NCBI GenBank assembly: GCA_017555925.1
Contig: JAFZFL010000144.1
Span: forward strand, 1 to 12,398
Length of the DNA: 12,398 nucleotides
Source: Bacteroidales bacterium
Lineage (GTDB): Bacteria; Bacteroidota; Bacteroidia; Bacteroidales; UBA932
Direction of reading: 5' to 3'
A program made the translations under genes and the position numbers. Shown piece after piece: positions 3,863-12,219 of this stretch. The stretch's first letter is position 1, and each line of letters opens with the position of its first letter. Under the pieces are notes generated by a model. That model was not told where the DNA came from, did not search any database, and saw only the letters and a program-made list of their open reading frames with translations.

Positions 3863-6757
3863 ATGAAATTTTTAAAATTAACAGCATTGTTCTGCTTAAT
3901 CTCCGTAATCTGTACGGCGCAGAAACCTCCAATTGATCATTCTGTATATGATTCTTGGAAAAGTATCAAAAGTTTAAAGGCCCCTAACAACGGCAATATT
4001 CTTGTTTACAACATTACTCCACAACAGGGCGACAGCAAACTGGTATTCCACAACACCACAACCGGAAAGGATATTTTTGTACCGCGTGCAACACACTCAA
4101 TCCTGCCAGGTTCAAGCACAGCAGCCATTACCCCTTGCGGCACCTATGCCATAGCAACAATCAAGCCTCTTTTTGAGCAGACACGTACTGCAAAAATCAA
4201 AAAGACAAAGAGAGATGACATGCCAAAGGACACCCTGGCTATTGTAAATCTCAAAACAGGTGAGATCAAGAAGTTCCCTGCTTGCGCCTCATTCAAGGCT
4301 CCGGCTCTTCAACTTGGCAACATAATAGCTTTCCAGAAGGCTCCAAAAAAGGATACCCTTTTCATTTTGGATATAACCTCTGCAACAATCAAAGAGACAA
4401 TTCTTAATGTAGCTTCTTACTCTTTTTCTCCCGACGGATCACTGCTTACATACATAACAAAGCCTAAAACCGAAAAGAAAAAGGAGAATGCAGATTCAAC
4501 CGCAAAAGCAGAAACAGCAGAGTGCAACAAAGAGGCACAACCTGCCCTTTACTCATACAACGTGGCAACCGGTGAGAGCGTAGAAATCCTGTCGGGACCC
4601 AAAGGAAGCAAATTGAATCTTCCTACCTTCTACAAAAACAATGTAATGGCATTTGCCGCCAATACAGATACTGCAAAAACTGCAAAGAATGACCTTGTAA
4701 TTTACCTGTACAACCCTGCAACAAAGAGACTTACAGAGGCTGTAACAAAAAATACAGAGGGCTTGAATGCCGGATGGATCATCAGTCCTAACGGTCATTT
4801 GGGCTTCAGCGAAAATGGAAGCAGACTATTCTTTGGCACAGCTCCTAAACCAATGGAGAAAGATACTACCATCCCCGATTTTGAGAAGCCACAACTTGAT
4901 ATCTGGAGCTGGCACGAGAAAGAAATCCAACCGGGCCAGTTGCTCACATTGAATGAGGATTTGAGAAAGTCATATACTGCATACATAAATCTTGATCCGG
5001 CAACCAATGAGCCTGCAAATGGCAAAATCATCCAATTGGGAGACAAAGATGTTCCTGAAATTGATGTTCCCGACGGAGGTAATGCAGATTACGTCCTCAT
5101 CAACAATGACAAGAGATTCGCGCATCAGATACAATGGATGTACATTCACCCTACCGACATCTATATGATAAATGTAAAGGATGGTTCGCGCAAACTTGTC
5201 TATAAAGAGAAATACTACCAGCTTTCACCATCAAACAATGGCAAGTTCTATGCAATCTACGATATGGATGCAAAATGCTGGCTGCTTCACAATATGGCTA
5301 CAGGCGAGTTAAAGAACCTTACAGCAGACCTTCCTGGCAAATTCTATGATATTGAGTATGATTCCCCAAGTCTTCCACGATTTGCCGGTCCTGCTTTATG
5401 GCTTGATGACAACAGCGCACTTGTGCTTAAAGACTACTACGATGTATGGTATTTTGACCCTAACGGAGAAAAAGCTCCTGTATGCTTGACAGAGGGTTAT
5501 GGTGCAGAGAACAAAATCTCTTTCACTCCTATGTTCAATCTTATAGATAAAGCTGCAGTTACTTACGGGCCAAGCAGTGCAAACCCTTTTGCAAGAGTGA
5601 TAAGTGCCGGAACTCCTCTCTTCTTGAATGCATACAACAATATTACCAAAGAGAATGGAATCTACTGCAGAGATTTGTCAAAGAAAAAGAGCAAACTTGT
5701 AAAATTGCAGGACGGTCCTTACACTTACCGCAACTTCACTTACATCAAGGGTGAGAAGGGCAAGGCACCTGTTTATGCATATTTGAAGGGTAACTTCCAG
5801 AATCCTATGGATTTGTGGATTACCAAAGACAACTTCAAGACAGACTCAAAACTTACCGACATAAACCCTCAACAGAGAGATTACAACTGGGGAACAGCTG
5901 AGCTTGTAAGCTGGTACACAATGGACAGCATAAAGGCAGACGGCATTTTGTACAAACCAGAAGATTTTGATGAAAACAAGAAATACCCTGTTATCATCTA
6001 CTTCTACGAGAAGAGTTCTAATACCCTTCACCGCTACTCACAACCTGCTGCAAGCCGCTCAACCATTAACATTCCATACTTTGTAAGTAACGGCTACATT
6101 GTATTTGTACCGGATATCTACTATTTTGACGGTCACCCGGGCCAGAGTGCAATGCGCTCAATTATGCCAGGTGTTGAGATGTTGGAGCAATTCCCTTGGA
6201 TAGATGGCGAGAATATGGCTATCCAAGGCCAGAGCTGGGGCGGTTATCAGGTTGCATATATGATTACACAAACCAACAAATTTAAGGCTGCAGGCGCAGG
6301 TGCTCCGGTTGCAAACATGACCAGTGCTTACGGCGGTGTAAGATGGGGCAGCGGTATTTTCCGCCAGTTCCAGTATGAGCAGACCCAGAGCCGTATTGGC
6401 AAAGACCTTTGGAACGGATTTGACCTTTACGTAGAGAACTCTCCTCTATTCTTCTTGCCTAATGTAACCACACCGGTACTTATCATGCATAACGACAAGG
6501 ATGGAGCAGTTCCATGGTATCAGGGCATTGAGTTGTTTGCAGGCTTGAAGAGACTTGGCAAAGTTGCATGGCTGCTCCAATACAACAACGAGGAGCATAA
6601 CCTTGAAGAGATGCGTAACGCAAAAGATTTAAGCATACGTCTTGAACAGTTCTTCAACCACTACCTCAAAGGCGCACCAATGCCTAAATGGATGAAATAT
6701 GGCCGTCCGGCAGTAGAAAAAGAGTTTGATTTAGGTTATGAGCTTATTGAAGAGTAA
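3863..6757 (+). CDS. S9 (prolyl oligopeptidase) family serine peptidase, secreted
   Basis: This 964-residue protein begins with a signal peptide (MKFLKLTALFCLISVICTAQ). The residue before the cysteine is Ile, so it is not a good lipobox, and a soluble periplasmic or exported enzyme is expected. Residues ~25-690 form the long N-terminal region expected to be a beta-propeller, with strand pairs of the SPDGSLLTYI type. There is a charged low-complexity insert at ~199-225 (KPKTEKKKENADSTAKAE). The C-terminal alpha/beta-hydrolase domain holds the whole catalytic triad: Ser791 in GQSWGGYQ, Asp880 in HNDKDGAVP and His912 in NEEHNLEE. The family cleaves short peptides, often after proline or other small residues; the exact specificity here cannot be read. 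It is probably co-transcribed with the DPP5-like gene 31 bases downstream. A strong hairpin covers its stop codon. Confidence 0.9.
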   Translation: MKFLKLTALFCLISVICTAQKPPIDHSVYDSWKSIKSLKAPNNGNILVYNITPQQGDSKLVFHNTTTGKDIFVPRATHSILPGSSTAAITPCGTYAIATIKPLFEQTRTAKIKKTKRDDMPKDTLAIVNLKTGEIKKFPACASFKAPALQLGNIIAFQKAPKKDTLFILDITSATIKETILNVASYSFSPDGSLLTYITKPKTEKKKENADSTAKAETAECNKEAQPALYSYNVATGESVEILSGPKGSKLNLPTFYKNNVMAFAANTDTAKTAKNDLVIYLYNPATKRLTEAVTKNTEGLNAGWIISPNGHLGFSENGSRLFFGTAPKPMEKDTTIPDFEKPQLDIWSWHEKEIQPGQLLTLNEDLRKSYTAYINLDPATNEPANGKIIQLGDKDVPEIDVPDGGNADYVLINNDKRFAHQIQWMYIHPTDIYMINVKDGSRKLVYKEKYYQLSPSNNGKFYAIYDMDAKCWLLHNMATGELKNLTADLPGKFYDIEYDSPSLPRFAGPALWLDDNSALVLKDYYDVWYFDPNGEKAPVCLTEGYGAENKISFTPMFNLIDKAAVTYGPSSANPFARVISAGTPLFLNAYNNITKENGIYCRDLSKKKSKLVKLQDGPYTYRNFTYIKGEKGKAPVYAYLKGNFQNPMDLWITKDNFKTDSKLTDINPQQRDYNWGTAELVSWYTMDSIKADGILYKPEDFDENKKYPVIIYFYEKSSNTLHRYSQPAASRSTINIPYFVSNGYIVFVPDIYYFDGHPGQSAMRSIMPGVEMLEQFPWIDGENMAIQGQSWGGYQVAYMITQTNKFKAAGAGAPVANMTSAYGGVRWGSGIFRQFQYEQTQSRIGKDLWNGFDLYVENSPLFFLPNVTTPVLIMHNDKDGAVPWYQGIELFAGLKRLGKVAWLLQYNNEEHNLEEMRNAKDLSIRLEQFFNHYLKGAPMPKWMKYGRPAVEKEFDLGYELIEE

Positions 6758-6767
6758 GCTCATAGCC
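6734..6767 (+). promoter_or_regulatory. 13-bp hairpin spanning the S9 stop codon
   Basis: GGTTATGAGCTTA (6734-6746) pairs with TAAGCTCATAGCC (6755-6767): twelve Watson-Crick pairs and one G-T pair, with an 8-base loop. The stop codon TAA (6755-6757) opens the second arm. No T-run follows; the next bases are A-rich up to the DPP5 start. It is therefore not an intrinsic terminator. It more likely protects the 3' end of the upstream message or tunes the ratio of the two peptidases. Confidence 0.7.
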
Positions 6768-6788
6768 ACCAATAAAAAATATATAATT

Positions 6789-8927
6789 ATGACAAGAAAA
6801 CTATTAGCAACAATAACAGTAGCCTCTACCGTTCTTGCATCTTGCTGCGGTGGTGGCACCAATCAGCAAGAGAGTGTTATGATTACAAAACAGCCTATTG
6901 AGGTGGTAGACGGACGCTTCACTGCCGAGATTATGCACCAGCTTGGCAAGGTAAGCGATCCTCAAGTTTCTCCCGACGGTTCCAAAATCCTTTACGGCGT
7001 TGGATATACATCTGTAAAGGAGAACAAATCAAACAGAGAACTCTTTATAATGGATATTGACGGCTCAAACAACCGTCAGATTACTAATAGTGCAAAGAGC
7101 GAAAGCAACGCACGCTGGATTAACGGAGGCAGCCAGATAGCGTTCCTTAGAGGCGGCTCAATGTGGATTATGGATGCAGATGGACAGAATGAGAAAGAAG
7201 TAAAGGGTATTGAAAACATTGACTCTTTCGAGTTCTCTCCTGCTCAAGATAAAATTATGTATGTGAGCTACATAAAGGCCTGCACAAAGCCAGTAGAGGT
7301 TTATCCGGATCTTGACAAATCGAGCGGAAGAATAATTACAGACCTTATGTACCGCCACTGGGACCACTTTGTTGAGGAGATTCCTCATACCTTCGTTGCA
7401 TCTTTTGATGGTGCTACCCTTAGCGGTTCAAAAGATATTCTGGGAGAGGGCGAAGAGCTTTACGAACTTCCTACTCTACCATTTGGCGGTCTTGAGCAAT
7501 TGAGCTGGAGTGCAGACGGAAAATATATTGCCTACTCATGCCGCAAAGTTGCAGGAAAGGCTTATGCCTTCTCAACCAACACCGACATTTATCTTTATGA
7601 TGTTGCTACTGGCAAAAGCGAGAACCTTACAGAAGGTATGATGGGTTATGATACAGATCCCCTTTTCTCTCCCGACGGCAAACAGCTTGCATGGGTAAGT
7701 ATGGAGAGAAATGGTTATGAGGCCGACAAGAGACGTCTCTTTGTAATGGATATGGCAAGCAGGGAGAAGAAAGAGCTGTCGGGAGACTATAAATATAATG
7801 TAGAGGCCATTACCTGGGCTCCTGAAGGTGATAAAATTTACTTTACCTCTTGCGTTAATGCGCTTACAGCCATTTTTGAGGTTGATGTAAATAAAGATTG
7901 CAGTGCTGTTTACAAGCCAAGACGCAATGAGCCAACTTATGAGACACATTTTGGCAATGGTGTACGACGCATAACTTCAGAGGAGTTGAAATTTGATTTT
8001 GACGGTGTAAAGGTAGCGGGAGAAAAACTTATTACAACCAACAAATGCATGCTTCGCCCTGCTGAGATAGTTGCTGTAAATATTGCAGACGGAGCATGTA
8101 CCCAACTTACATTTGAGAACAAGGAGACCCTTGACAAAATGAAAGAGCCACGTATTGAAGAGAGATGGATGACCACAATTGATGGCAAACAGATGCATAC
8201 ATGGATTCTTTTCCCTCCAGATTTTGATCCTGCCAAGAAGTATCCGGCTATACTTATGTGTTTGGGAGGCCCTCAAGGTACAATCAGCCAGGGTTGGTCT
8301 ACAAGATGGAACTACAGGCTTATGGCTACCAACGACTATATTGTAATTCTTCCTAACAGAAGGGGTACAACAGCATTCGGCCAAGAGTGGTGTGAGCAGA
8401 TTTCAGGTGATTATTGCGGCTTGAACATTCAGGATTACCTTACATCTGTTGATGTTATGAAAAAAGAGCCTTACGTTGGCAAGGTTGCTGCAACAGGAGC
8501 AAGCTATGGCGGATACTCTGTTTACTACCTTGCAGGTGTTCATCAGAACAGATTCTCTGCATTTATTGCACATGCCGGCATCTTCAACCAGGAGCAGATG
8601 TATATGATGACAGAGGAGATGTGGTTCCCTACATGGGATAATGGTGGAGCACCTTGGGACAATAACCCTACAGCCAACCGCCACTACGGCAACTCTCCTC
8701 ACAAACTAATAAAGAACTGGAACACTCCTATTCTTGTAACTCATGGAGAGATGGATTACCGTGTTCCTGTTGAGCAGGGAATGGCTGCTTTCAATGCTGC
8801 CCAAATGATGGGAGTGCCATCTGAGATGCTTCTGTTCCCAGAGGAAAACCACTGGATTCTAAAACCTCAGAACTCTGTACACTGGCACAGAAAATTCTAC
8901 GACTGGTTAGACAAGTATTGCAAATAG
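6789..8927 (+). CDS. dpp5: Dipeptidyl peptidase 5-like S9 peptidase, putative lipoprotein
   Basis: This 712-residue protein resembles Porphyromonas gingivalis DPP5 along its length, for example GRIITDLMYRHWDHFVEEIPH, EGMMGYDTDPLFSPDGK and ATGASYGGYSVYYLAG. DPP5 removes dipeptides from peptide N-termini, favouring Ala or hydrophobic residues at the second position. Residues ~40-450 form the propeller; the hydrolase domain runs from ~465 to the end with the triad Ser572 (GASYGG), Asp656 (HGEMDYRVP) and His688 (ENHWIL). The start was set at 6789, not at the in-frame ATG 6738 inside the upstream gene, because 6789 begins a clean lipoprotein signal peptide with lipobox VLASC (Cys19). Lipid anchoring suggests an envelope location. 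It follows the larger S9 gene by 31 bases as an operon, and ends at a bidirectional terminator. Confidence 0.92.
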   Translation: MTRKLLATITVASTVLASCCGGGTNQQESVMITKQPIEVVDGRFTAEIMHQLGKVSDPQVSPDGSKILYGVGYTSVKENKSNRELFIMDIDGSNNRQITNSAKSESNARWINGGSQIAFLRGGSMWIMDADGQNEKEVKGIENIDSFEFSPAQDKIMYVSYIKACTKPVEVYPDLDKSSGRIITDLMYRHWDHFVEEIPHTFVASFDGATLSGSKDILGEGEELYELPTLPFGGLEQLSWSADGKYIAYSCRKVAGKAYAFSTNTDIYLYDVATGKSENLTEGMMGYDTDPLFSPDGKQLAWVSMERNGYEADKRRLFVMDMASREKKELSGDYKYNVEAITWAPEGDKIYFTSCVNALTAIFEVDVNKDCSAVYKPRRNEPTYETHFGNGVRRITSEELKFDFDGVKVAGEKLITTNKCMLRPAEIVAVNIADGACTQLTFENKETLDKMKEPRIEERWMTTIDGKQMHTWILFPPDFDPAKKYPAILMCLGGPQGTISQGWSTRWNYRLMATNDYIVILPNRRGTTAFGQEWCEQISGDYCGLNIQDYLTSVDVMKKEPYVGKVAATGASYGGYSVYYLAGVHQNRFSAFIAHAGIFNQEQMYMMTEEMWFPTWDNGGAPWDNNPTANRHYGNSPHKLIKNWNTPILVTHGEMDYRVPVEQGMAAFNAAQMMGVPSEMLLFPEENHWILKPQNSVHWHRKFYDWLDKYCK

Positions 8928-8944
8928 CATAATAACAGTACAAC

Positions 8945-8983
8945 AAAAAACTCACCGTTTCAGATGATCCGGTGAGTTTTTTT
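8945..8983. terminator. Bidirectional terminator between dpp5 and the PLDc_N gene
   Basis: AAAAAACTCACCG (8945-8957) pairs with CGGTGAGTTTTTTT (8970-8983): a stem of ACTCACCG/CGGTGAGT with a 12-base loop and T-runs on both strands. It is placed 17 bases after dpp5 and just beyond the stop of the convergent small gene, so it ends transcription from both sides. Confidence 0.9.
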
Positions 8984-9000
8984 ATTCTTGTAATATTCAA

Positions 9001-9186
9001 TTATTTACACCAACCCTCAATACGGTTCTTCGCATAAAGATAATAAACTGCCAATCCAATCCAGCTTGTTACAAGCACCAATACAATCCAAATAATTTTC
9101 CAAGGTGTTGAAATGTTCTTCTTAAGAATATCAAGAACCGCCATAATTGCCAAAACAAGGCCTACAATGTAAAGAATTGTTCCCAT
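9001..9186 (-). CDS. Small two-helix membrane protein, PLDc_N-like
   Basis: This is a 61-residue protein with two hydrophobic segments, residues ~2-21 and ~31-52, and a short polar turn (KKNISTPWK) between them. The second segment, WKIIWIVLVLVTSWIGLAVY followed by YLYAKNRI, has the pattern of the PLDc_N (phospholipase D nuclease N-terminal) domain, here standing alone without a phosphodiesterase domain. Such short stand-alone proteins are common in Bacteroidota and their role is unknown. I set the start at the ATG at 9186-9184; a TTG two codons upstream (9192) is possible but less likely. It is divergent from fklB with its own -7 element, and convergent with dpp5 over a shared terminator. Confidence 0.7.
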   Translation of the reverse strand: MGTILYIVGLVLAIMAVLDILKKNISTPWKIIWIVLVLVTSWIGLAVYYLYAKNRIEGWCK

Positions 9187-9227
9187 AATCAATTTTGTTA
9201 AGTTGTGGAATAAAAAATTAACATCTA

Positions 9228-9235
9228 CAAATTTA
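9228..9235 (-). promoter_or_regulatory. -7 element for the PLDc_N-like gene
   Basis: The minus strand reads TAAATTTG, an exact TAnnTTTG match. It gives an expected leader of about 36 bases before the ATG at 9186. It lies only 23 bases from the fklB -7 element on the other strand. Confidence 0.45.
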
Positions 9236-9242
9236 ATAAATA

Positions 9243-9276
9243 AATTGGTTTCTTTCAGTATATTTGCAACCCAATT
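9243..9276. repeat. Short inverted repeat around the fklB -7 element
   Basis: AATTGG (9243-9248) is inverted as CCAATT (9271-9276), with 22 bases between that contain the TATATTTG promoter element. It may be an operator, but six-base arms in AT-rich DNA can arise by chance. Confidence 0.25.
9259..9266 (+). promoter_or_regulatory. -7 promoter element of fklB
   Basis: TATATTTG followed by C is a textbook Bacteroidetes -7 element. The predicted start near 9272 gives a leader of about 36 A-rich bases before the ATG at 9308, with no Shine-Dalgarno. Confidence 0.65.
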
Positions 9277-9307
9277 GAAAAAGAAAACTAATTTAAATAG
9301 AAAACAG

Positions 9308-9892
9308 ATGAATAAAGTAAGTTATGCACTTGGCATGAGTGTAGCCAACAATATTTTGGCATCAGGCGTTAAAGATTTGAACGTGGAAGAGTTTGTAAAT
9401 GCAGTAAAAGCAATGCTTACAAACCAGCAGCCATCTCTTACATTTGAAGAGGCTCAACAAGTACTTACCGAGTACTTTACAAAGCTACAGGAGGAGCAGG
9501 TAAAGGCTCTTAAAGCCGATGGTGAGGCTTTCTTGGCCGAGAACGCAAAGAAAGAGGGAGTTGTAACACTTCCAAGCGGTTTGCAATATAAAGTTATTAC
9601 AGAGGGCAACGGAAACAAACCAACTGCAAACCAACAGGTAAAATGCCACTATGAGGGTACACTTATCAACGGTGCAAAATTCGACAGCTCATACGACAGA
9701 AACGAGCCTGCAGTATTTCCTGTAAATGGCGTTATCCAAGGATGGGTTGAGGCACTTCAGCTAATGCCTGTTGGCTCAAAATGGGAGCTTTATATTCCAT
9801 ACAACCTTGCATATGGTGAGAGAGGCGCCGGCCAATCAATTCCTCCATACGCAACTCTTATCTTTACAGTAGAGCTATTGGAGATTCTTTAA
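9308..9892 (+). CDS. fklB: FKBP-type peptidyl-prolyl cis-trans isomerase, FklB/Mip type
   Basis: This 194-residue protein has a helical N-terminal dimerisation domain (~1-83, with a long helix around KLQEEQVKALKADGEAFLAE) and an FKBP domain (84-194). It closely follows E. coli FklB, for example NAKKEGV, FPVNGVIQGW, LMPVGSKWEL, AYGERGAG and FTVELLEIL. The FK506-pocket residues are present: Tyr115, Phe125, Asp126, Val142-Ile143, Trp146, Tyr169 and Phe186. The reaction is cis-trans isomerisation of Xaa-Pro bonds. I start at ATG 9308, where SYALGMSVANN begins as in the family. A longer in-frame TTG start at 9203 would translate through the promoter and is rejected. No signal peptide is seen, so it acts in the cytoplasm, unlike the exported Mip/FkpA. 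It ends at a terminator shared with dcp. Confidence 0.92.
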   Translation: MNKVSYALGMSVANNILASGVKDLNVEEFVNAVKAMLTNQQPSLTFEEAQQVLTEYFTKLQEEQVKALKADGEAFLAENAKKEGVVTLPSGLQYKVITEGNGNKPTANQQVKCHYEGTLINGAKFDSSYDRNEPAVFPVNGVIQGWVEALQLMPVGSKWELYIPYNLAYGERGAGQSIPPYATLIFTVELLEIL

Positions 9893-9905
9893 TCAAGAAA
9901 ACAAC

Positions 9906-9921
9906 GCCTCAGCCAAGAGGC
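9906..9921. repeat. Small hairpin after fklB
   Basis: GCCTC (9906-9910) pairs with GAGGC (9917-9921) across AGCCAA. It sits between the fklB stop and the main terminator and has no T-run of its own. Confidence 0.4.
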
Positions 9922-9932
9922 TATACGTAAAA

Positions 9933-9964
9933 AACGGGGTGCCAATATCAGAAGGCACCCCGTT
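9933..9964. terminator. Bidirectional terminator between fklB and dcp
   Basis: AACGGGGTGCC (9933-9943) pairs perfectly over 11 bp with GGCACCCCGTT (9954-9964), with a 10-base loop. The plus-strand tail is CTATTTTTAT. The minus-strand tail is an uninterrupted T-run (9934-9929). It serves both convergent genes. Confidence 0.92.
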
Positions 9965-10013
9965 CTATTTTTATCTTCCCTACAGACTGTCGGGAAGCAA
10001 ATATCAATTCAGA

Positions 10014-12113
10014 CTATTTCTTAACCATTCCAAGCTTCTCCATTAGAGCCTCCGGTTGAGGATCTCTACCTCTGAAGTTGCGGTAAAGCACATCTGCATC
10101 CTCAATATTACCTCTGCTCAAAATGTTTTTGCGGAAGTTCTCGGCAGCCTCTTTATTGAAGATACCCATCTCCTTGAAGTATTTGAATGCATCGGCCTCA
10201 AGCACATCTGCCCATTTGTATGAGTAGTAACCTGCAGCATAGCCACCTGCAAAGATGTGTGAGAATGATGTTGAGAATGCTGTACCCTCTATTACAGGAA
10301 GAAGAATACACTCTTTTACTGCCTCATTCTCAAATGCAACAACATCCTCTGGAACAGATGTGATTGTATGCCAAGCCATATCCAATGTACCAAAATGAAG
10401 TTGTCTTACACTCTGATAACCGCTATTGAAGTTCTTTGACTCAATAATTTTCTTAACAAACTCATCTGGAATCACCTCACCAGTCTCATAATGTTTTGCA
10501 AATGAAGCAAGATACTCTTTCTCAGTTGCCCAGTTCTCCATAATTTGAGAAGGAAGCTCAACGAAGTCGCGTGAAACGCTTGTACCTGTAAGTGAAGTAT
10601 ATTTACCCTCTGCCAACATACCATGCAATGCGTGGCCAAACTCATGCAAGAATGTTGTTACCTCATAGAAAGTAAGCAATGAAGGCTCTGTCTCTGTAGG
10701 TTTTGTAAAGTTGCATACAATTGAAACAAAAGGACGCTCCTCAACACCATCTTTTGAGAAACCTTGCTCTCTGAATGAAGTCATCCAAGCTCCGCCACGT
10801 TTGCTCTCTCTTGGATAGAAATCTGTATAGAAGACTGCCATATGTCTGCCTGAAGCATCTTTAACATCATAAACCTCAACCTCAGGATGGTAGCCAGGAA
10901 TATCTTTTGCCAACTCAAATTTAAGACCATATAGAGAGTCTGCCAATGCAAAAACAGCCTGTTTTACATTCTCCAATTTGAAGTATGGTTTCAAAACCTC
11001 ATCGCTTATAGAGTATTTCTCATTTTTAAGCTGCTCTGAATAGTAAGAGAAATCCCAAGGCATAAGTTTTCCTTCAAGACCATGAGCGTTAGCATATTTT
11101 TGAACCTCCTCAACATCTTTCTTTGCAAAAGGAAGAGATTTTTTCAATAGATCTGCAAGGAAATCATTTACTGTCTCTGTTGTTTTTGCCATATTGTCCT
11201 CAAGAACATAATCTGAATAGAGTTTGTGGCCCAAAAGATTTGCCTCCTGAACTCTCAACTCAGCCATTCTCTTAACAATTCCCTGATTATCAAACTCACC
11301 ACCAAGAGCCTCGCTGTTGCTTGCTCTCCACATCTTCTCTCTCAAAGCGCGGTTTGCACTAAACTTCATGAAAGGGCCGCTGCTTGGATACTGCAATGTA
11401 TATACCCAACCCTCAAGACCTCTTGATTTAGCCTCAGCTGCACCGCCTGCAATAACAAATGCCGGAAGTCCAACCAACTCTGTAGAATCTGTAATATGAA
11501 GTGTAAAGGCATTTGTAGAGGCCAATACGTTGCTGCCAAATTTTAGAGACAAAAGGCTCAACTCCTCCTGAATCTTAGTAAACTTCTCTTTATCCTCACC
11601 CTTAAGATTTGCACCATTGTTTGCAAACGATTTGTAAGTCTGCTCCAACAATCTTGCCTCCTCCTGGCCAAGATTCAAGCTGTCACGTTGCTCATATACC
11701 TTTTTGATTCTCTCAAACAACTTCTCATTCAAAATTGTAGAAAGGCTGTACTCTGTCATCATAGGAGAAACACTCTCTGCAATCTTCTGCATCTCATCAT
11801 TTGTATCTGCCTCATTGATGTTGTAGAAAATGCCTGCAACAAGATTAAGTTTGCTACCTGCATAATTCAAAGCCAAAATTGTATTTTCAAATGTAGGCTC
11901 CTCTGTATTGTCTGCAATAGCTGCAATCTCTGCCTTACCCTCTGCAATGGCTGCTTCAAATGCTGGCAAATAATGCTCTGTTTTAATCTTATCAAACGCC
12001 GGAGCATTGTAACGGTGTGTTGATGTTTCTAATAACGGATTAGACATATCTGTATTACAAGATGTTAAAAACAAGGCACCAAGTGCCGTAAAAATTATGG
12101 ATAGTTTTTTCAT
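10014..12113 (-). CDS. dcp: Peptidyl-dipeptidase Dcp, M3 family metallopeptidase, putative lipoprotein
   Basis: This 699-residue zinc peptidase releases dipeptides from the C-terminus of peptides. The metal site is complete: His490-Glu491-x-x-His494 in FLHEFGHALHG and Glu519 in RDFVELPSQ, 29 residues after the first His, as in the M3 family. SGTxxxRDFVE is written here as TGTSVSRDFVE and favours Dcp over oligopeptidase A. The substrate-side motif GYAAGYYSYKW lies near the C-terminus. The length fits the family (about 680 residues) plus a signal. The N-terminus has a lipoprotein signal peptide with lipobox FLTSC (Cys19), so it is probably anchored in the envelope, whereas E. coli Dcp has no lipobox. 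No Shine-Dalgarno is seen. A repeat array lies directly upstream, without a recognisable TAnnTTTG element. The gene ends with TAG and a strong terminator. Confidence 0.92.
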   Translation of the reverse strand: MKKLSIIFTALGALFLTSCNTDMSNPLLETSTHRYNAPAFDKIKTEHYLPAFEAAIAEGKAEIAAIADNTEEPTFENTILALNYAGSKLNLVAGIFYNINEADTNDEMQKIAESVSPMMTEYSLSTILNEKLFERIKKVYEQRDSLNLGQEEARLLEQTYKSFANNGANLKGEDKEKFTKIQEELSLLSLKFGSNVLASTNAFTLHITDSTELVGLPAFVIAGGAAEAKSRGLEGWVYTLQYPSSGPFMKFSANRALREKMWRASNSEALGGEFDNQGIVKRMAELRVQEANLLGHKLYSDYVLEDNMAKTTETVNDFLADLLKKSLPFAKKDVEEVQKYANAHGLEGKLMPWDFSYYSEQLKNEKYSISDEVLKPYFKLENVKQAVFALADSLYGLKFELAKDIPGYHPEVEVYDVKDASGRHMAVFYTDFYPRESKRGGAWMTSFREQGFSKDGVEERPFVSIVCNFTKPTETEPSLLTFYEVTTFLHEFGHALHGMLAEGKYTSLTGTSVSRDFVELPSQIMENWATEKEYLASFAKHYETGEVIPDEFVKKIIESKNFNSGYQSVRQLHFGTLDMAWHTITSVPEDVVAFENEAVKECILLPVIEGTAFSTSFSHIFAGGYAAGYYSYKWADVLEADAFKYFKEMGIFNKEAAENFRKNILSRGNIEDADVLYRNFRGRDPQPEALMEKLGMVKK

Positions 12114-12133
12114 GTAGGAAAATTATTATTGTT

Positions 12134-12219
12134 TTATAGTTTAATATTCTGTCGGACTTATAGTTTAATAATATTTTGTTGTTCTTGTAATTCAATAATA
12201 TCTTGTCAGTCTTATATTT
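12134..12219. repeat. AT-rich imperfect direct repeats upstream of dcp
   Basis: Three adjacent units start at 12134 (24 bp), 12158 (27 bp) and 12185 (27 bp). The first two share TTATAGTTTAATA exactly; the second and third share AATAATAT and TTGT. A degenerate fourth unit starts at 12212 and reaches the stop of the next gene. In addition TTGTAATTC (12185-12193) is inverted as GAATTACAA (12231-12239). The array fills the 106-base gap where the dcp promoter should lie. Confidence 0.6.

Noticed and set aside
6738..6788. Longer start for the DPP5-like protein (17 extra residues)
   Set aside because: The extension overlaps the end of the S9 gene, lies in the stop-codon hairpin, and would place polar residues before an otherwise perfect lipoprotein signal peptide.
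7572..8702. Several 99-135 codon open frames on the minus strand inside dpp5
   Set aside because: They are opposite-strand shadows of a clearly coding S9 peptidase gene, with cysteine-rich products that resemble no family.
9203..9307. Longer TTG start for fklB
   Set aside because: The extension would translate through the TATATTTG promoter element, and family homology begins at the ATG at 9308.
12134..12219. tRNA or other structured RNA in the gap upstream of dcp
   Set aside because: The stretch is very AT-rich and repetitive, with no cloverleaf or conserved T-loop.
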